A DNA stretch of 64,000 bases, taken from assembly GCA_037576195.1 (NCBI GenBank), contig CM075103.1, forward strand, positions 5,270,001-5,334,000. The letters are read 5' to 3'. Both the position numbers and the translations under genes were made by a program. The notes beneath the pieces were generated by a model. That model saw only the letters and a program-made list of their open reading frames with translations, was not told the DNA's origin and did no database searches. The first letter of the stretch is position 1, and every line of letters begins with the position of its first letter. Source of the stretch: Phytoseiulus persimilis. Its lineage: Eukaryota > Arthropoda > Arachnida > Mesostigmata > Phytoseiidae. Shown piece by piece: positions 22,001 to 32,323 of the stretch.

Positions 22001-23942
22001 GTGGTCTCAAGGGACGAGTAAGAAGAACATGCCCAGGAGAAGAGATCCGGCCGAGCAAGAAGGAAAAAAGCGAAGCGGCAAGCCGACGGACGGATGGACG
22101 AGCGAGCGGGCGGGCGAGCGAGCGACGGACGGTGGGTCCATCCCGCCAGCCCGTCCGTCGGGCGGGCAGCAGGAAGGAGAACATCTCTCCTTTTCTTTTG
22201 CTGGCAGCCATCAAATTGAATAAACGCGCCTTCCTTCCTCTTTGACTAGCTGGCGGGTTGCCCGCCTTGGTTCTCCAGAGGCGTCGACAGGCCGCCGATG
22301 CGCCCGTGAAACTCTGAGAACGGGCTCGTACGATGCGTATAGGAAGGTAGTTGGTTAGATAGGGGCGGGGAGAGAAAGGGGCGGGGAGAGAAAGGGGTGG
22401 GGGAGTGAAAGGTATGCGCAACGCCAGATGAACGACAAGGAGACTCAAGAACAGCCTAAAGAGAAGGGGGGCGCCAACGAACCGGCGAGAGAGCGAACGA
22501 GGTAGCCGAAGAACAACGTGTTTACATTTAGTAGTAGCAGCAATAGGTACGAGCAGACGGATGGGAGCTAGAAACTGACTCCCAGGAGAAATCATCCCAC
22601 CCAAATTCAACTCATTGAACCCCAACCGGCATGTTCGCCTCCGTCACCCCCCAGTCCCCTTTCCACCCTGTTCGGAGCCAAGCAGGATATTAAACGAGCT
22701 GCGCCGTTCGTTTCTTCGAAGTAGTTCACCTACTCGGCCTTCCGCGCGGCGCCCGGCCCAAAGTAGGATGAGGGCAACTCCTGTCTATATTAGAAGAAGC
22801 CCTGGTGGTCTCCCTCCACTTGATATTTCGCCAGCGTCCGATATCTCCACTCAGGCAACTGACCGACGATCGGGTGACTTGGTACATCCTCGGGACTCTC
22901 AGATCACGGCACCACTCGACTATCAGACGACTGCCCCCTCTGAGTAGAGAAGCGACTAGAGGGGCAGTCCAGGGAAGGGGGGGGGCACTGTATGAGCTGC
23001 GATTCGAGTCCTGACACTCGCACTTGAGACTTTGGGATCCTCCTGAGCCGTTCGTAGCGCTGGAACGGATTTCTCCACGTGGGCCCCCGCGAAGCCTCGG
23101 TTAGGATACATCCCGCGTGTATCGTTCTTGCAATGCCCGTGATAACGAACTGGGAGCTCCTCCACTCCAGTGGGAGCACTCTCTCCTGCGATCTTTCGCA
23201 CCCTTCCTCATCAGCCCTCGAGCGACCCTGTCTTCGTTGCTGTCAGCTCATTGATGGTTGCGAACAATCCTCCAGGCGCCCTCGACCATCATGTATTCGG
23301 TACATCATATGACGACCCGAGATTAGTTTGAACGGAGGTAGAAATTCAATCAATCCAGAGGATCCAACTTCATCTCCTTCGGGGTCTCCATCATCCTCGT
23401 CGTCCCTCGGCAACCGCTGTCGAGACATCTCCGTTCGTTACAGATAGAAGAGGAGAAGGAGGACAGGAACAGGACAACGGGATCGCAGATTATCCCGAAT
23501 GCAGCGAATCCCCTTCCCCGGATCCAGGCCGAGTTCGGCGTCCTATTCTACGCGGCATGTTTGCTTCAGACATCGGAAATCCTCAAACCTTGGTGAGGGA
23601 GGAGCCTGTCGGAGAATGAGTGTTCCCGACACAGGAGATCAGTCTCCGTATGACTATTGCTGATGCGGAGCTCACCTTTCACTGATTCGTCGGACTCACA
23701 GATGGCGGTCAAGTACTTGCGGGCCTCCATGATCACCTTGGCATGCTGGTCGCGCTTGTCGAACGAGACGCAGCGCTGCGTGTGCGCGAGGAGACACGCG
23801 ATGTTCCGCCGTAAATCGGAACATCTCTGAACGAGGTCGGCGACCGAGAGCTTCGTCACGTCGCCTCCATCCTTCACTTGGAGGGTCTGTAGATTGGCCA
23901 TGCACATGGGCCCTTCATCGGAAGCACAATCGTCCCCGAGAG
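15543..23942 (-). CDS. Cysteine-rich, probably secreted protein (multi-exon gene, 5' end missing)
   Basis: Spliced gene on the minus strand, exons 23942-23676, 20391-20274, 20046-19808, 17255-16965, 16487-16274, possibly 16074-15543. The junctions split codons as 1+2, 2+1, 1+2 and 1+2, and every one restores an open frame; that is the main proof. The product starts mid-protein, so the start codon and expected signal peptide lie upstream of 23942. The first three exons encode about 207 residues with 12 cysteines and are the conserved-looking part. Exon 4 is a Ser/Asp/Pro-rich linker without cysteine, and exon 5 has a Cys-x10-Cys module followed by a charged, Gln/Ser-rich stretch. Paired cysteines in helical sequence fit a disulfide-bonded extracellular domain. 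The spacing recalls, but I cannot equate it with, multi-cysteine secreted families such as DUF19/T20D4.11-like. Introns are 3284, 227, 2552, 477 and (tentative) 199 bp. Function unknown. Confidence 0.8.
16274..16487 (-). CDS. Exon E of the cysteine-rich gene
   Basis: A 214-bp exon with acceptor gattatgtcatcag and a consensus donor CTGTTG|gtaagt. It completes the exon D codon (G+TT, Val). It encodes a Ser/Thr-rich start, then STCVKLIQSDMRRCTNRYQR, a basic/Gln-rich stretch (ESELRKQHSRNKS) and a last cysteine in DKTKIC. The C-x10-C-x3-Y element resembles the paired cysteines of exons A-C. Two bases (TG) are left over, so the next residue is Cys or Trp and the protein continues. Confidence 0.75.
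16965..17255 (-). CDS. Exon D of the cysteine-rich gene (linker)
   Basis: A 291-bp exon with acceptor tttggtttgtttcag and donor AAGCAAG|gtacaa. It starts with two bases that complete the codon of exon C (A+TT, Ile). It encodes about 96 residues with no cysteine, rich in Ser, Asp, Pro and Glu, for example SRLDEPTHTFHDSSLIDL and PDVGSEPYPEFTESDSKQ. This composition suggests a flexible, possibly glycosylated linker between cysteine modules; that is inference. Confidence 0.75.
17256..19807 (-). other. Large intron C-D of the cysteine-rich gene
   Basis: This 2552-bp intron lies between two phase-matched exons. It contains a 278-codon minus-strand open frame (19103-18267) and an overlapping 186-codon plus-strand frame (18709-19269). 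Neither has convincing exon boundaries, and the low stop density of this DNA explains both. An alternatively spliced exon here cannot be excluded. Confidence 0.55.
19808..20046 (-). CDS. Exon C of the cysteine-rich gene
   Basis: A 239-bp exon with acceptor ttgttcctcaccag and donor GGGAAAA|gtgagt. The nearer AG at ...ttcaccag (just inside the exon) would break the frame, so the upstream AG is chosen: AG+G gives Arg, then NFHQYQSCVQRTTASC. The cysteine region continues as SDDNEEFVALYLLDYGARMA and ends near AWLCPP. After that the sequence turns into a Gly/His/Pro-rich, probably unstructured tail (PGHLPLDPLMPQGPGG) that leads into the exon D linker. Confidence 0.82.
20274..20391 (-). CDS. Exon B of the cysteine-rich gene
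   Basis: A 118-bp exon with acceptor ctactccgcag and donor AATGCAG|gtacgtg. It completes the codon left by exon A (G+CC, Ala) and leaves AG for exon C. It encodes HWKDNKCYRQATLQRCDREF, then a Gln/His/Pro-rich segment and a cysteine at the end. It repeats the C-x8-C-x3-F pattern seen in exon A. Confidence 0.82.
21226..21243 (+). repeat. Poly-G homopolymer, 18 bases
   Basis: This is an uninterrupted run of 18 G on the plus strand inside the A-B intron. It is the longest homopolymer seen in the window. A GATGATGATG microsatellite follows about 30 bases downstream. Confidence 0.95.
21421..21430 (+). repeat. Poly-G run, 10 bases
   Basis: Ten consecutive G at the start of a G-rich patch in the A-B intron, about 180 bases after the 18-G run and on the same strand. 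Confidence 0.9.
22086..22134. repeat. (CGGA/CGAG/CGGG)n period-4 tract
   Basis: About 49 bp of four-base periodic sequence (gacggacggatggacgagcgagcgggcgggcg..., gacggacgg at the end). The same period continues in inverse form around 22150. It lies in the A-B intron. Confidence 0.85.
22362..22410. repeat. 16-bp purine-rich tandem repeat
   Basis: Two identical copies of ggggcggggagagaaa start at 22362 and 22378, followed by a diverged third copy (ggggtgggggagtgaaa). It lies in the large A-B intron. The G-rich strand is the plus strand, i.e. the non-template strand relative to a plus-strand transcript, but antisense to the gene here. Confidence 0.85.
23676..23942 (-). CDS. Exon A of the cysteine-rich gene (internal)
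   Basis: The acceptor is tttcgctcgtatttcag and the donor is GAAAG|gtgag. The 267-bp exon starts with two bases of a split codon and ends with one, and reads about 88 residues with no stop. Codons are GC-rich at the third position, unlike the flanking introns. It encodes DDCASDEGPMC at the start, then CSDLRRNIACL, then TQRCVSFDK and ends near AICESDESVK. It has six cysteines in alpha-helical sequence. The codon split by the donor is completed exactly by exon B. Confidence 0.85.
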
Positions 23943-25897
23943 CTGAAATACGAGCGAAAAACATTCCGTTAGTCTTTTGTGAGAAGGAGCTGTGAAGGAC
24001 GTGCATCCACGCCTATAACGGTTCACAAAATCAGGAGATGAACGAACGCTGAATTTAATCGAAACATGGAAAATGGAAGCGTTTTTCGATGCTGCGCCGC
24101 ATCGCGAAGTCCTCCCCAGGGGACGGCCGGGCACCCAGCGCAGCCGGACCAAAGTGGCCAGAGCAGCTGCAGAGTTCGCCTGACGATCGTTGGACAAGCG
24201 GGTGGGCCTGCAGACAGACGGGCACGCGGGTGGGTATCGGAGTCTGGCTCTGCGTTCAAAGAGCAATTTCCTTTATCGCCTCCTATATAGCGCGCGCCGT
24301 CTCTGACTTTCAGGCGACGGATGGCGGTGAGAAGGGAATTGCACCCATCGCTGGCCCTTCGAATGAAACGCTCCGCCGAACCGCCCGACTTCCAGTTTTC
24401 CACTCCTCTCTGCCGGGTTCGAGAAACCGTGACTGATCTTGTTGTAATGAGTCTCGCTCTCCGCCGTCTTCGTCGGCCGCTCCTGAGCTCGATCATTGAA
24501 TTACTCTGCGGTGAATTAGTAAACCGACACGGTGACATTCGATCGCGACGTTTGACACGACGACGTTCGTCGCGCCGGCGGGAGGCCATCCCGACAGCGA
24601 CCGCGCGGGATAGCGGCTGCTGTCAGAGGGGAATGCGGGAGCAACAGCAGCTGGATTCGGTCGAAAGAAGTCGGGAACCTCGATAGCAACACTCGATCGT
24701 GGGGATCGGCGGGGACGAAACTGAGAGGTGGGGGGAGGAATAGGGTCAACTCGAGTCGGGTGGGAATGGGCTTGGTCTACGTCCGCCGAAACCATTGGTC
24801 AGTCGTGGTGGGTGGTCGGGACGAGAGGAAGAACGCACCGACGGATGCGATAAGTGAGTCGATTACCTGACTCCGAGTCGGCTTGATTGCTTCGCTCGGA
24901 CGCCAGCTTCTCACGTGAACTTTGCTGCACTGTTGGTCGCAGGTTATTTCTCTGTCTGCCCTCCCCAGTCGTCGACAACCCTCCGACCCGAACCGGAGGG
25001 TTCCTGCAACATGGTCGTTCATCGACGACTCTGCAGTAACACAGTGATTCTAGAGCGAGGAAATCGTCTCCATGCTCGCGTGGTGTGAATGATCATGTGC
25101 AGCCTTTCCTCGCATCACCCCCTCCCCCCTCTGGGCGTCCTCTCTTCAGAAGCACTTCGGCATCGAAAAAGTAACCGACCCTCATCCAGGATGCTCAAGT
25201 GGCCTGACGGTCACCCGAGAGAATGCATGAGGGCCCGAATGAGGGGCTGTCTGACTGCGGGTGTTGGTACTTGTCGTGTGCGGTGTCGAATCCTCGTGGT
25301 GAGCAAAGGCGCGGGATGCGGGCGAACAGTTGCAAGCAGACGAGCGGTTAGTGTGGTGGCAGCAACGGCCTCTGTTCTTAATGTCCGTGTGGTGCTTGCG
25401 AGGGGACCGCCAGCCGTCCGCTTGCCGCCTGCCCAGCTATTAATAGATTTTAGCCAGACGGCCCTCTCAAGTCAAGTTTATCATCTTCTCACTGGCGGGC
25501 TCTCTCGTCGCAGTGACCGATTCGCCACCTGATCGAGCAATATATCTCGCTGTTCTATGCTAAATGGTGTGTTTCTATGGGCCGGCTTCCTTCCCATAAT
25601 CCGAAGACCCAACGCGAACCATCCCACTTTCTTGGAAAAAAATTCTCGTTGCTCGAGATTGCGAGTATCTCTCCTTTCCATAGTGACCGCTCATAATTAG
25701 AGCTTGGAAGCTCAGGCAGTTTTCATCATCCATCAATCCATGGATCTGTGGGTGAATGGATCGATAGATTGACAAATCTTGCATAATTGGCATGATGAAC
25801 TCAGCCATCAGGAACTCGTTTGTCCATCTCTCCTCATGGATAGGGAGTTATGAAATGATGAATGAGAAATGAACTTCCGAGCTCTAGTCAGAATGCC

Positions 25898-26260
25898 TCA
25901 GCCCCCGCAGCCAATGCCCGCCCTAGGCCCTGTACATAGAGCGATTTCCAGATCGGAACAAATATCTTTCAAATTGTTTTTCATTTCACTTCTGGGATCA
26001 TCGCTCTCTCCAGCAGATAGAGGAAGAAATTCTTCATCCGATCTGGCGGACACCGGAAACGGTTCCACAGCGGTGGATTGGGACCGGTTGGACTCGGTGC
26101 GATGTCCTCCGAGCCGGATCGTTTCAGTTGGTGCAGGGAATAACCGAGGGGAGCGATCGGCCCTGTTGCTTCGGCTTCTTGCTCCCTTGCTGCTCTCGAG
26201 AGGTTGTGGCTTCCGTCGCAATATTAGCTTAATTCTATTTGTTGGCCCCACCATACTTCC
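25898..26260 (-). CDS. Candidate exon upstream of the cysteine-rich gene
   Basis: A minus-strand frame starts at ATG 26251-26253 (aagtATGG, good context) or enters from a splice site upstream. It ends with TGA just before 25898. The last third is acidic and natural-looking (SARSDEEFLPLSAGESDD, then SEMKNNLKDICSDLEIAL). A weak donor CTAT|gtacag near 25921 leaves one base, which would fit exon A of the cysteine-rich gene (T+CT, Ser). It could thus be an upstream exon or an unrelated small gene; a plus-strand frame also overlaps. Confidence 0.25.
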   Translation of the reverse strand, partial: GSMVGPTNRIKLILRRKPQPLESSKGARSRSNRADRSPRLFPAPTETIRLGGHRTESNRSQSTAVEPFPVSARSDEEFLPLSAGESDDPRSEMKNNLKDICSDLEIALCTGPRAGIGCGG

Positions 26261-26988
26261 CTGCTTCTGAGCCGGACCTGGCCGACTTCGTGGTCGCAGG
26301 ACCTGCTGCTCCATTTCGGGAAAGGCTCCGTGCAAATCAAGGAACGGAAGGAGGAATGAGCGAATCATCCAGCCGGCTCGCTGGTAAGGACCATCGTCTG
26401 TCCCCTCCCCCTACTTGGTCAGCGGTATGCCCTCACCGCAGCCAGATGGCCGCCAACACTCTTTACCTGGTGGAAACGAGCCGCGACCGATTCCCAGGCT
26501 CCGGCGCTAGAGGCGGTATGCCTAGAAAGACGGAGGAATCCGCGACGATGACACCCTCGGAGCTCTCACAAGAAATTCACTCAACTCATAACGGCAAAAA
26601 TAAACTTATGAGCCACATTCTTTCGATCTCACCGGTCAAGTTGCTTGACCCAGCCCGACCCGACCGCGCACAAGGGCCGATAGGTCGTCGACTCCACTGG
26701 ACTCAGCTAAGGTTAGTTTTACAGCTTTCGTTCTCGACCCCCGACCGGACGACTGCAAACAGCGCGGGCGACATTCGGTTCTTCCGTACGTTTGCTGGTT
26801 TGTCAGAGCCAATCGTCCCCTTGAACTTCCTCCGATTCCGTCGTCATTTTCAGAAGCGGCCTGTGTTCGAAGCGAATGGGTTCCTCGAAACGATCCTGGA
26901 AACGTCCCGTTCCCGCTACGCCAACCAAACGGAAACGAGGTATTTGCACTTTCGTTCTGCGCTGTCGTCATTCTCCCACGCAATCTGA
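26239..26988 (+). other. Open frame of 249 codons, doubtful
   Basis: It is long and fairly balanced (ASEPDLADFVVAGPAAPF, PRKTEESATMTPSELSQE). There is no ATG in good context at its start and no domain. A fair donor CTAAG|gttagt at about 26710 could end an exon. It overlaps the candidate minus-strand exon at 25898-26260 by only a few bases. It is kept as a possibility only. Confidence 0.18.
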
Positions 26989-29349
26989 TTCGGGCCAAGC
27001 GCATGTCAACATCCAAGATCACGTCCAACGCGACGACGGAGCGCCGGCCAACAAGCGCTCTCGAAGAACTCCCAAAGGTTGTTGTGTAGGCCGCAGGAGC
27101 GACGAATACAGGAACCTCTTTGGTCGCCAAGCTTCCCCCCAGATGGGGAGAGAGGTAGCTCTTGATGAAACGAACCGATCCAATATCTGAAATCTCGGAG
27201 AGAATGTCATCAAAAGATGACCGTCTGCCCCCTGCGTCCGTCCCGCCGATGACGATGGAGTTCCTCCCCCTCCACGCGAGTCCGCAAGCCGACGAAATCG
27301 CAGTGGCCTATACCAGCCGATCCCGTTCAAGAGATTGGAACAAGCGGCAAAGAGAAATCATTAAAACTTTCTCCATTTCGATGTCCTTGGATGGGGCGCT
27401 CGTTTCGTTTTTCTCCATCCCTCTCCCTCAGCGGAGTCTTCTTGATTTGACTGAGTCCGCCAAGCTCATCGAGAACGGAGGAGAAACTGACTAACGGTCG
27501 GTCGATCGGACCGACGACGAAGGGAGGGACGGACGGATTTCTGCAAAGCGTCGAGTCATCGTTGTTCCGAGCGACGCCATAAAATGAGCTTCTGCCGTCC
27601 GTCAACAGTGCTTAACGGAAATCTCGCCCAAACTTCTTCGACAGAGTTCTTTTGAAAGAAAACGGGATTTCGGAGTTAGCCGCGAGCCAACCGGCCAGCG
27701 ATCCAGTCAAGATGGACGGAGCAACGGTCTACCACGGCCGCTGGGTCGAATCGGCCATCATCAACGGCGCCATTTTACCGCCGACTACAACGACGGAGAA
27801 CCTGTTCCTCTTAAAAACAGAATTCTGGGTCATCCATCATCAGCCATCGGGTGGATACGAAGTTTTCAAAGAGCCATTCAGCAATTCATTCATCAAGTCG
27901 GCGATCTTTCAATCCACCTCCTTATCTCAATACATGACAAGAGACTCGGCGCAACCGAGGACTTCCGTTGCGGGAGACAACGAGAAAGAACACCAGGAGA
28001 ACGCTACTCCGCTCCGCAGCCCTACTGCTCCGGATCGTGCATCCGGCTGACGGCGGAAGCGTGCGTCGAACATCTCGGCGAATCCATTCGCGGCAGCCCC
28101 GATCCGGGCGGGTCGACTTCGCATCGAGTTTGTCTGATATTGACTCATAGAGGATTACCGGACATTCACAGACGACTCGAAGACGCGCCCTTGCAGAACA
28201 AGTGGGCAATATCGACGCTGATCGGGGTCAGGGTCTCCGCTCCTGCCGACAGCAGGTCGGCTCATGGCTTTCGAGAAACCGATGGTACTTGTAGTGAGTC
28301 GACAGAGGGACTATAACATATTAGAGTTGTCGTCCGGCTCCGCCTCCCGTGCAGCTGATTTGCTTTTTCCTCTCGGCCGGAAATCCATTCCGGGCACCTC
28401 GTCCCGAGTGTGATCTGATTCGATCGCTGCACCCGAGCCGCTCCAGGACAGGATCACAGCCCGTCTCTGTTCAACGACGTGAAAGACAGCGTGTATCGCC
28501 GTCTCCAGCTCGACTGAGCGTCCGACGACCGTCGAGGTACGACCAAGTTTCTCGAACCCTCTCCCCGCTCAACACTCCGATTCAATGCCGAGTTCATCCA
28601 CAGCACCAACGCTCGACAAACCCACTAAATTCACTAATGACCTAAAGAGCGTGTCTGTCATCTACATACCCACTCAGAAAGGTTCGAAGCTCGCCCTTCG
28701 TTCAATTCAGAGAGCTCGAGTTGGCTGGTTGATGGGGTAATGTAGGGTCGGACCGACCAACTCTCATCGGATCTAAATCCTTTCGCGGGTGAATTATTAA
28801 TAAGCGGGCGAACTGGCTGGCTAAGTGCTGAAACTCGTCGGAACGGCGACGATGAAGCCGAGGGAGAAGACGGCCGCAACGGCCACTGCGACCGCGCACG
28901 CCGCAAGGGCGATTCCCGCCATTTCCGGCTAATCTGATCCAAATCTCTCTATCGGACAGACTTCAGCGATCTGACGAACATGAAATTTGGCGGATTGAGG
29001 AATAAGCTCTGAATTTGAGGAATTTCCGGAAGAGGCAACGCCGAAGAAGGCGGAGCAACTCAAACCGCAGCTCGTCCAGCCTAGAGTGAGACCCAACAAA
29101 CACAGCCAGGGTACGACAAGGAGATCGTGAGAAGGACGTCTGACAACGAGTCGAGACTAGAGTTAAGTGACGCAGCCGCGGCCAAAGTGATTCTGCTGCC
29201 GCTGCTGTCAATGACGACGACTGTGGCGGTGATGCTTCTGATGGCGGCGGCGAACAGAGGAGCTGCTGATTTAAAATGCTAAACGCTCGTCGTCGGCTGT
29301 TTGCACCGCTGCCTGCAACCACTTCCAGCCGCTCTTCCTATCGCGCGCG

Positions 29350-29426
29350 CTCTCTCTCTCTCTCTTTTTCATCCTCGCTCTCTACTCTCTCTCTTTTTCA
29401 TCCTCGCTCTCTTCTCTCTCTCCCCC
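29350..29426. repeat. CT-rich simple repeat with an embedded 29-bp duplication
   Basis: A (TC)n tract is interrupted by two copies of tttttcatcctcgctctct whose starts are 29 bases apart (29365 and 29394). Pyrimidines are all on the plus strand. The tract gives Ser/Leu-rich open frames that are not coding. Confidence 0.85.
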
Positions 29427-30322
29427 TCTGCCGATGTCGCTCCTTACTGCGGCGACGTTGCGTCGTTGGTTGTCCTCAACTTGATCTCGTCCGTCCGTCA
29501 GCCGGCTGGTCAGCCAGCGATCCGGTCCTAATGGCATCTTAACTGAGTGAGCGGTCAATTTGCACCACCTGACCGCCACCGCGACCACCAGAGCCGCAAA
29601 CGTTGTGCATGGCCACCCCGATTTCTTCTAACGTATCTCTCCGCTCATCAATCCGTCGTCGTTTCCATCCATCGCGATATCCCGGTATGGACATTGCCCG
29701 GGAAAAGCACGTCACTCGACAAACTTGGAATTTTCTCCCACATCCTCTTTTCCCCCTCGCCCTATCGTCCTCTGCGGTCAGTGCTCGTCAGCACGAGCCA
29801 ACGAACCGGGCAGATCATTGAGATGCTCTCTCCTCATAACACCGGATTGGCTGTCAATGGTGACTCCAGGTTTCGACCTCTGGGCAGAGCTCTTGTTGCA
29901 TAATGGATCCGAAGTGGCTGATCTCGATCTCGTTGAAACAAGGTGTTAACAGGACCGAACGTGGGACATGAGGAAAGCTTGGCAAACAAGAACGGTCTGC
30001 CGCAAGCGAGTCTGGAAACATCGGCTGTAAGGTTAGCCACGTCCAACATTTAGCGAGCTGCGAGCCTGAAAACAGCACAAACGCAATCACCAGCCGAGGT
30101 AGCAGCAGGAGTCGCGGCCGCCTGGTTGGATGCGGTGACAGAGAATGCGGAAGAATGAGGAGCCCGTCCAATTGAACCGCAAACGGATCACAAATTGAAA
30201 ATGTACCCTGGACCGAACCGAGCTTCAATGAGAATGGACCTGCAACCACAATCACAGATCTGACCGGCGAAACTGAACTTTGCCGGACGTACTAGACCGC
30301 CGTTCGACTCATTCTTGTGGGA

Positions 30323-30332
30323 GGGGGGGGGG
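30323..30332 (+). repeat. Poly-G run, 10 bases
   Basis: Ten consecutive G directly after gtggga, in otherwise non-repetitive DNA. Confidence 0.9.
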
Positions 30333-30991
30333 TGTTTCTTCCTCGATCCTCCTCTGTCTCCTTCTCTCAACTCGGTCGGTCGGCCGGCTCCCCTTCCTAG
30401 CCAGTCACGACCGCAGTTGAACCGCCTTATTTTCCTCGTTCGCTACATCGTTCCAGGTTCCGGATTTGTGGAACGCCAGATGAGGGAGCCGAACACGGAG
30501 GGTTTTGAGCGCAGACCATGAGGTATGCTCGGGAGAAAGTGAGCGGTATGGCACGTAACGTGACGTTCAGGATGTGGAGCTTCGTGGGTGGCGGGAATGT
30601 TGATAATAACACCCGAACAAAACAAGAGAATTCTCACGGAAGTGGCTGCAAGTTGGCGATGACGCTTTGACGGCTCTGAGAATTCAATCTATTCTCCGTG
30701 GAATTCCATCACCTCCGAGCGGAACTCACTAGCCGTCATTGTCGCCTTCGTTGTACCTGGCTGTCGGCATTCACTAGCTCAATGCAGCGCTCGCGCCTCT
30801 ACTCGCACCGGAAGGATCTGAAGAGCAGTCGAGAAGAGGAGAAAGAAACCCAGCACGCTTTGACAATAATCCCAAACCAGACAAACGATAGTTTCTCTTT
30901 ATCACTCCCGCTCTCCTTGGTCCTTGCGGTCAGGAGCTCTTCCGGAGCTCGATCTTCCCCGAATTCCTTTCCGCGAACAGCGTGTTTACAC

Positions 30992-31076
30992 CTCACAAGC
31001 AGCTACAAAGCGAAGTTGCGCGCCGTCCTTCTCGCAACGCCCCGTGTCCTGAGAATTTCCATAGGCACACACACGG
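30992..31076 (-). CDS. Candidate 85-bp cysteine-containing exon
   Basis: A very strong acceptor (T/C-rich tract of about 30 bases ending ctctctcgtctag) precedes RVCAYGNSQDTGRCEKDG, then AQLRFVAACE. The donor is TGTGAG|gtgtaa, of medium strength. It enters needing two bases and leaves in phase 0, so it cannot join exon A directly and would need another exon between. The three cysteines suggest an extracellular protein. An alternative reading of the tract is an ATG-started signal peptide (MCLQLFLFLCLLSRLAVC), but that frame stops soon after. Confidence 0.3.
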
Positions 31077-32313
31077 CTAGACGAGAGAGCAAACAAAGAA
31101 ACAGGAACAGTTGCAGACACATTACTCCAAGTTGAAAGCTTTGCGGTGTTGTCACACCCCGTCCATTCCACATCGATCCGCGAACGCCTCTGGATCTCCC
31201 GACTATCATTTCCATTATTTCGCGGTTTTCTGGTCATCCTTGAACGAGGACGTTTCTAAGCGTTGAGCAGGACTCCTGCCCTTCGTATCCTTGAATGCAA
31301 CGCCTTCCCCTGCTCGATGGAGGTACTTCCTTCCTTTCGAGAAAAATCATCGCCTCAATCGTTCTCTCCTCTCGTCTTGCCAAACTCTACCGCTCTCCAT
31401 TCCCATACCTCCTCACCTCTCAAGTCACGCTCTGTATACTTCCCCTGTCGGCTTTGTGGTGGGGCTTATTGCTTCAACGGAATTCACGAAACTCATGCTC
31501 CCAATTCACGCAGGATGGCATCGAAACTTTGGGAGTTACGAACGGGCTCAGGCAGAGCCTAAACAACAAACTATGCAGGAACTACGGCAAGTTATCGGAG
31601 TGTGAGATTCGTCCAAGTTTACGTAAGCAGGTTCGGAGGTTAGCGGATCGGGATTAGGGATTCCCTCTTCAATCCCTTCTCCTTCGTGTGCTTCACCTTC
31701 CTCCACGCCCCGATCCAACAGATGCGCCGATGTCTCATTCTGAAGTCTGCTTGGAACATTTGGACACTTCAGTCTTCTTACTACGTTTCGCTATTTCGGC
31801 GAGTTCCGTCTTTTGCCGTGGTCTTCGTATGTTTGTTTGTTGGCCGACTCAATATAGAAAGCTGGACAAAGCAGGGAGGAAGTCTTCACGAGCTGGCGTT
31901 GTCGTTGTTCAGTCCCTTTTGCGTCCCTCGGCGGCGTCTAGTGCTTGCCGAGAGGCGGAGCGGGCTCCGCGAATCCAATGGAAATGGACGGCAGAGGGTC
32001 GAGTCATCGCAAGTTGAGGAAGACCTCGACAGCTGTCGCAAATATCCTCTACTGGCTATCGCGGCCATAGAGGCGAACTTTCGGCTCGCCATTCGGACTG
32101 CTTGACCTCGCCGCGTGCATCCACGAGTGTCTTCGTCGTCGTCCTCCTCCGTCTTGAATGCATGTAAACGCGCGCACACACTGTTTCCTCCTCCTGACCG
32201 CGCTCGTGCCCGCTGTCGGGGGCAAAAGACCATTGCGGTCTGAGCTACTCAAGGTAAAAGAGTCCAGTCCAGTGGGTAGAGTCTGTGTCGCACCGAGAAC
32301 CGCTCGGACCCTG

Positions 32314-32323
32314 GGAATCGAAC
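32314..32323 (-). other. tRNA B-box decamer (possible SINE remnant 1)
   Basis: On the minus strand this reads GTTCGATTCC, matching the pol III B box. About 35 bases upstream on the same strand is gctgggccgagcag, loosely like an A box. No tRNA cloverleaf can be drawn, so it may be a decayed tRNA-derived element. Confidence 0.3.

Larger units (their letters stand above)
20392..23675 (-). other. Large intron A-B of the cysteine-rich gene
   Basis: This 3284-bp intron lies between two phase-matched exons. It holds an 18-base poly-G run, a 10-base poly-G run, a 16-bp purine-rich tandem repeat and a (CGAG/CGGA)n block near 22.1 kb. A minus-strand open frame of 214 codons at 22625-21981 is Arg/Pro/Leu-rich, lacks exon signals and is taken as chance. 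No further exon is required by phase. Confidence 0.6.
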
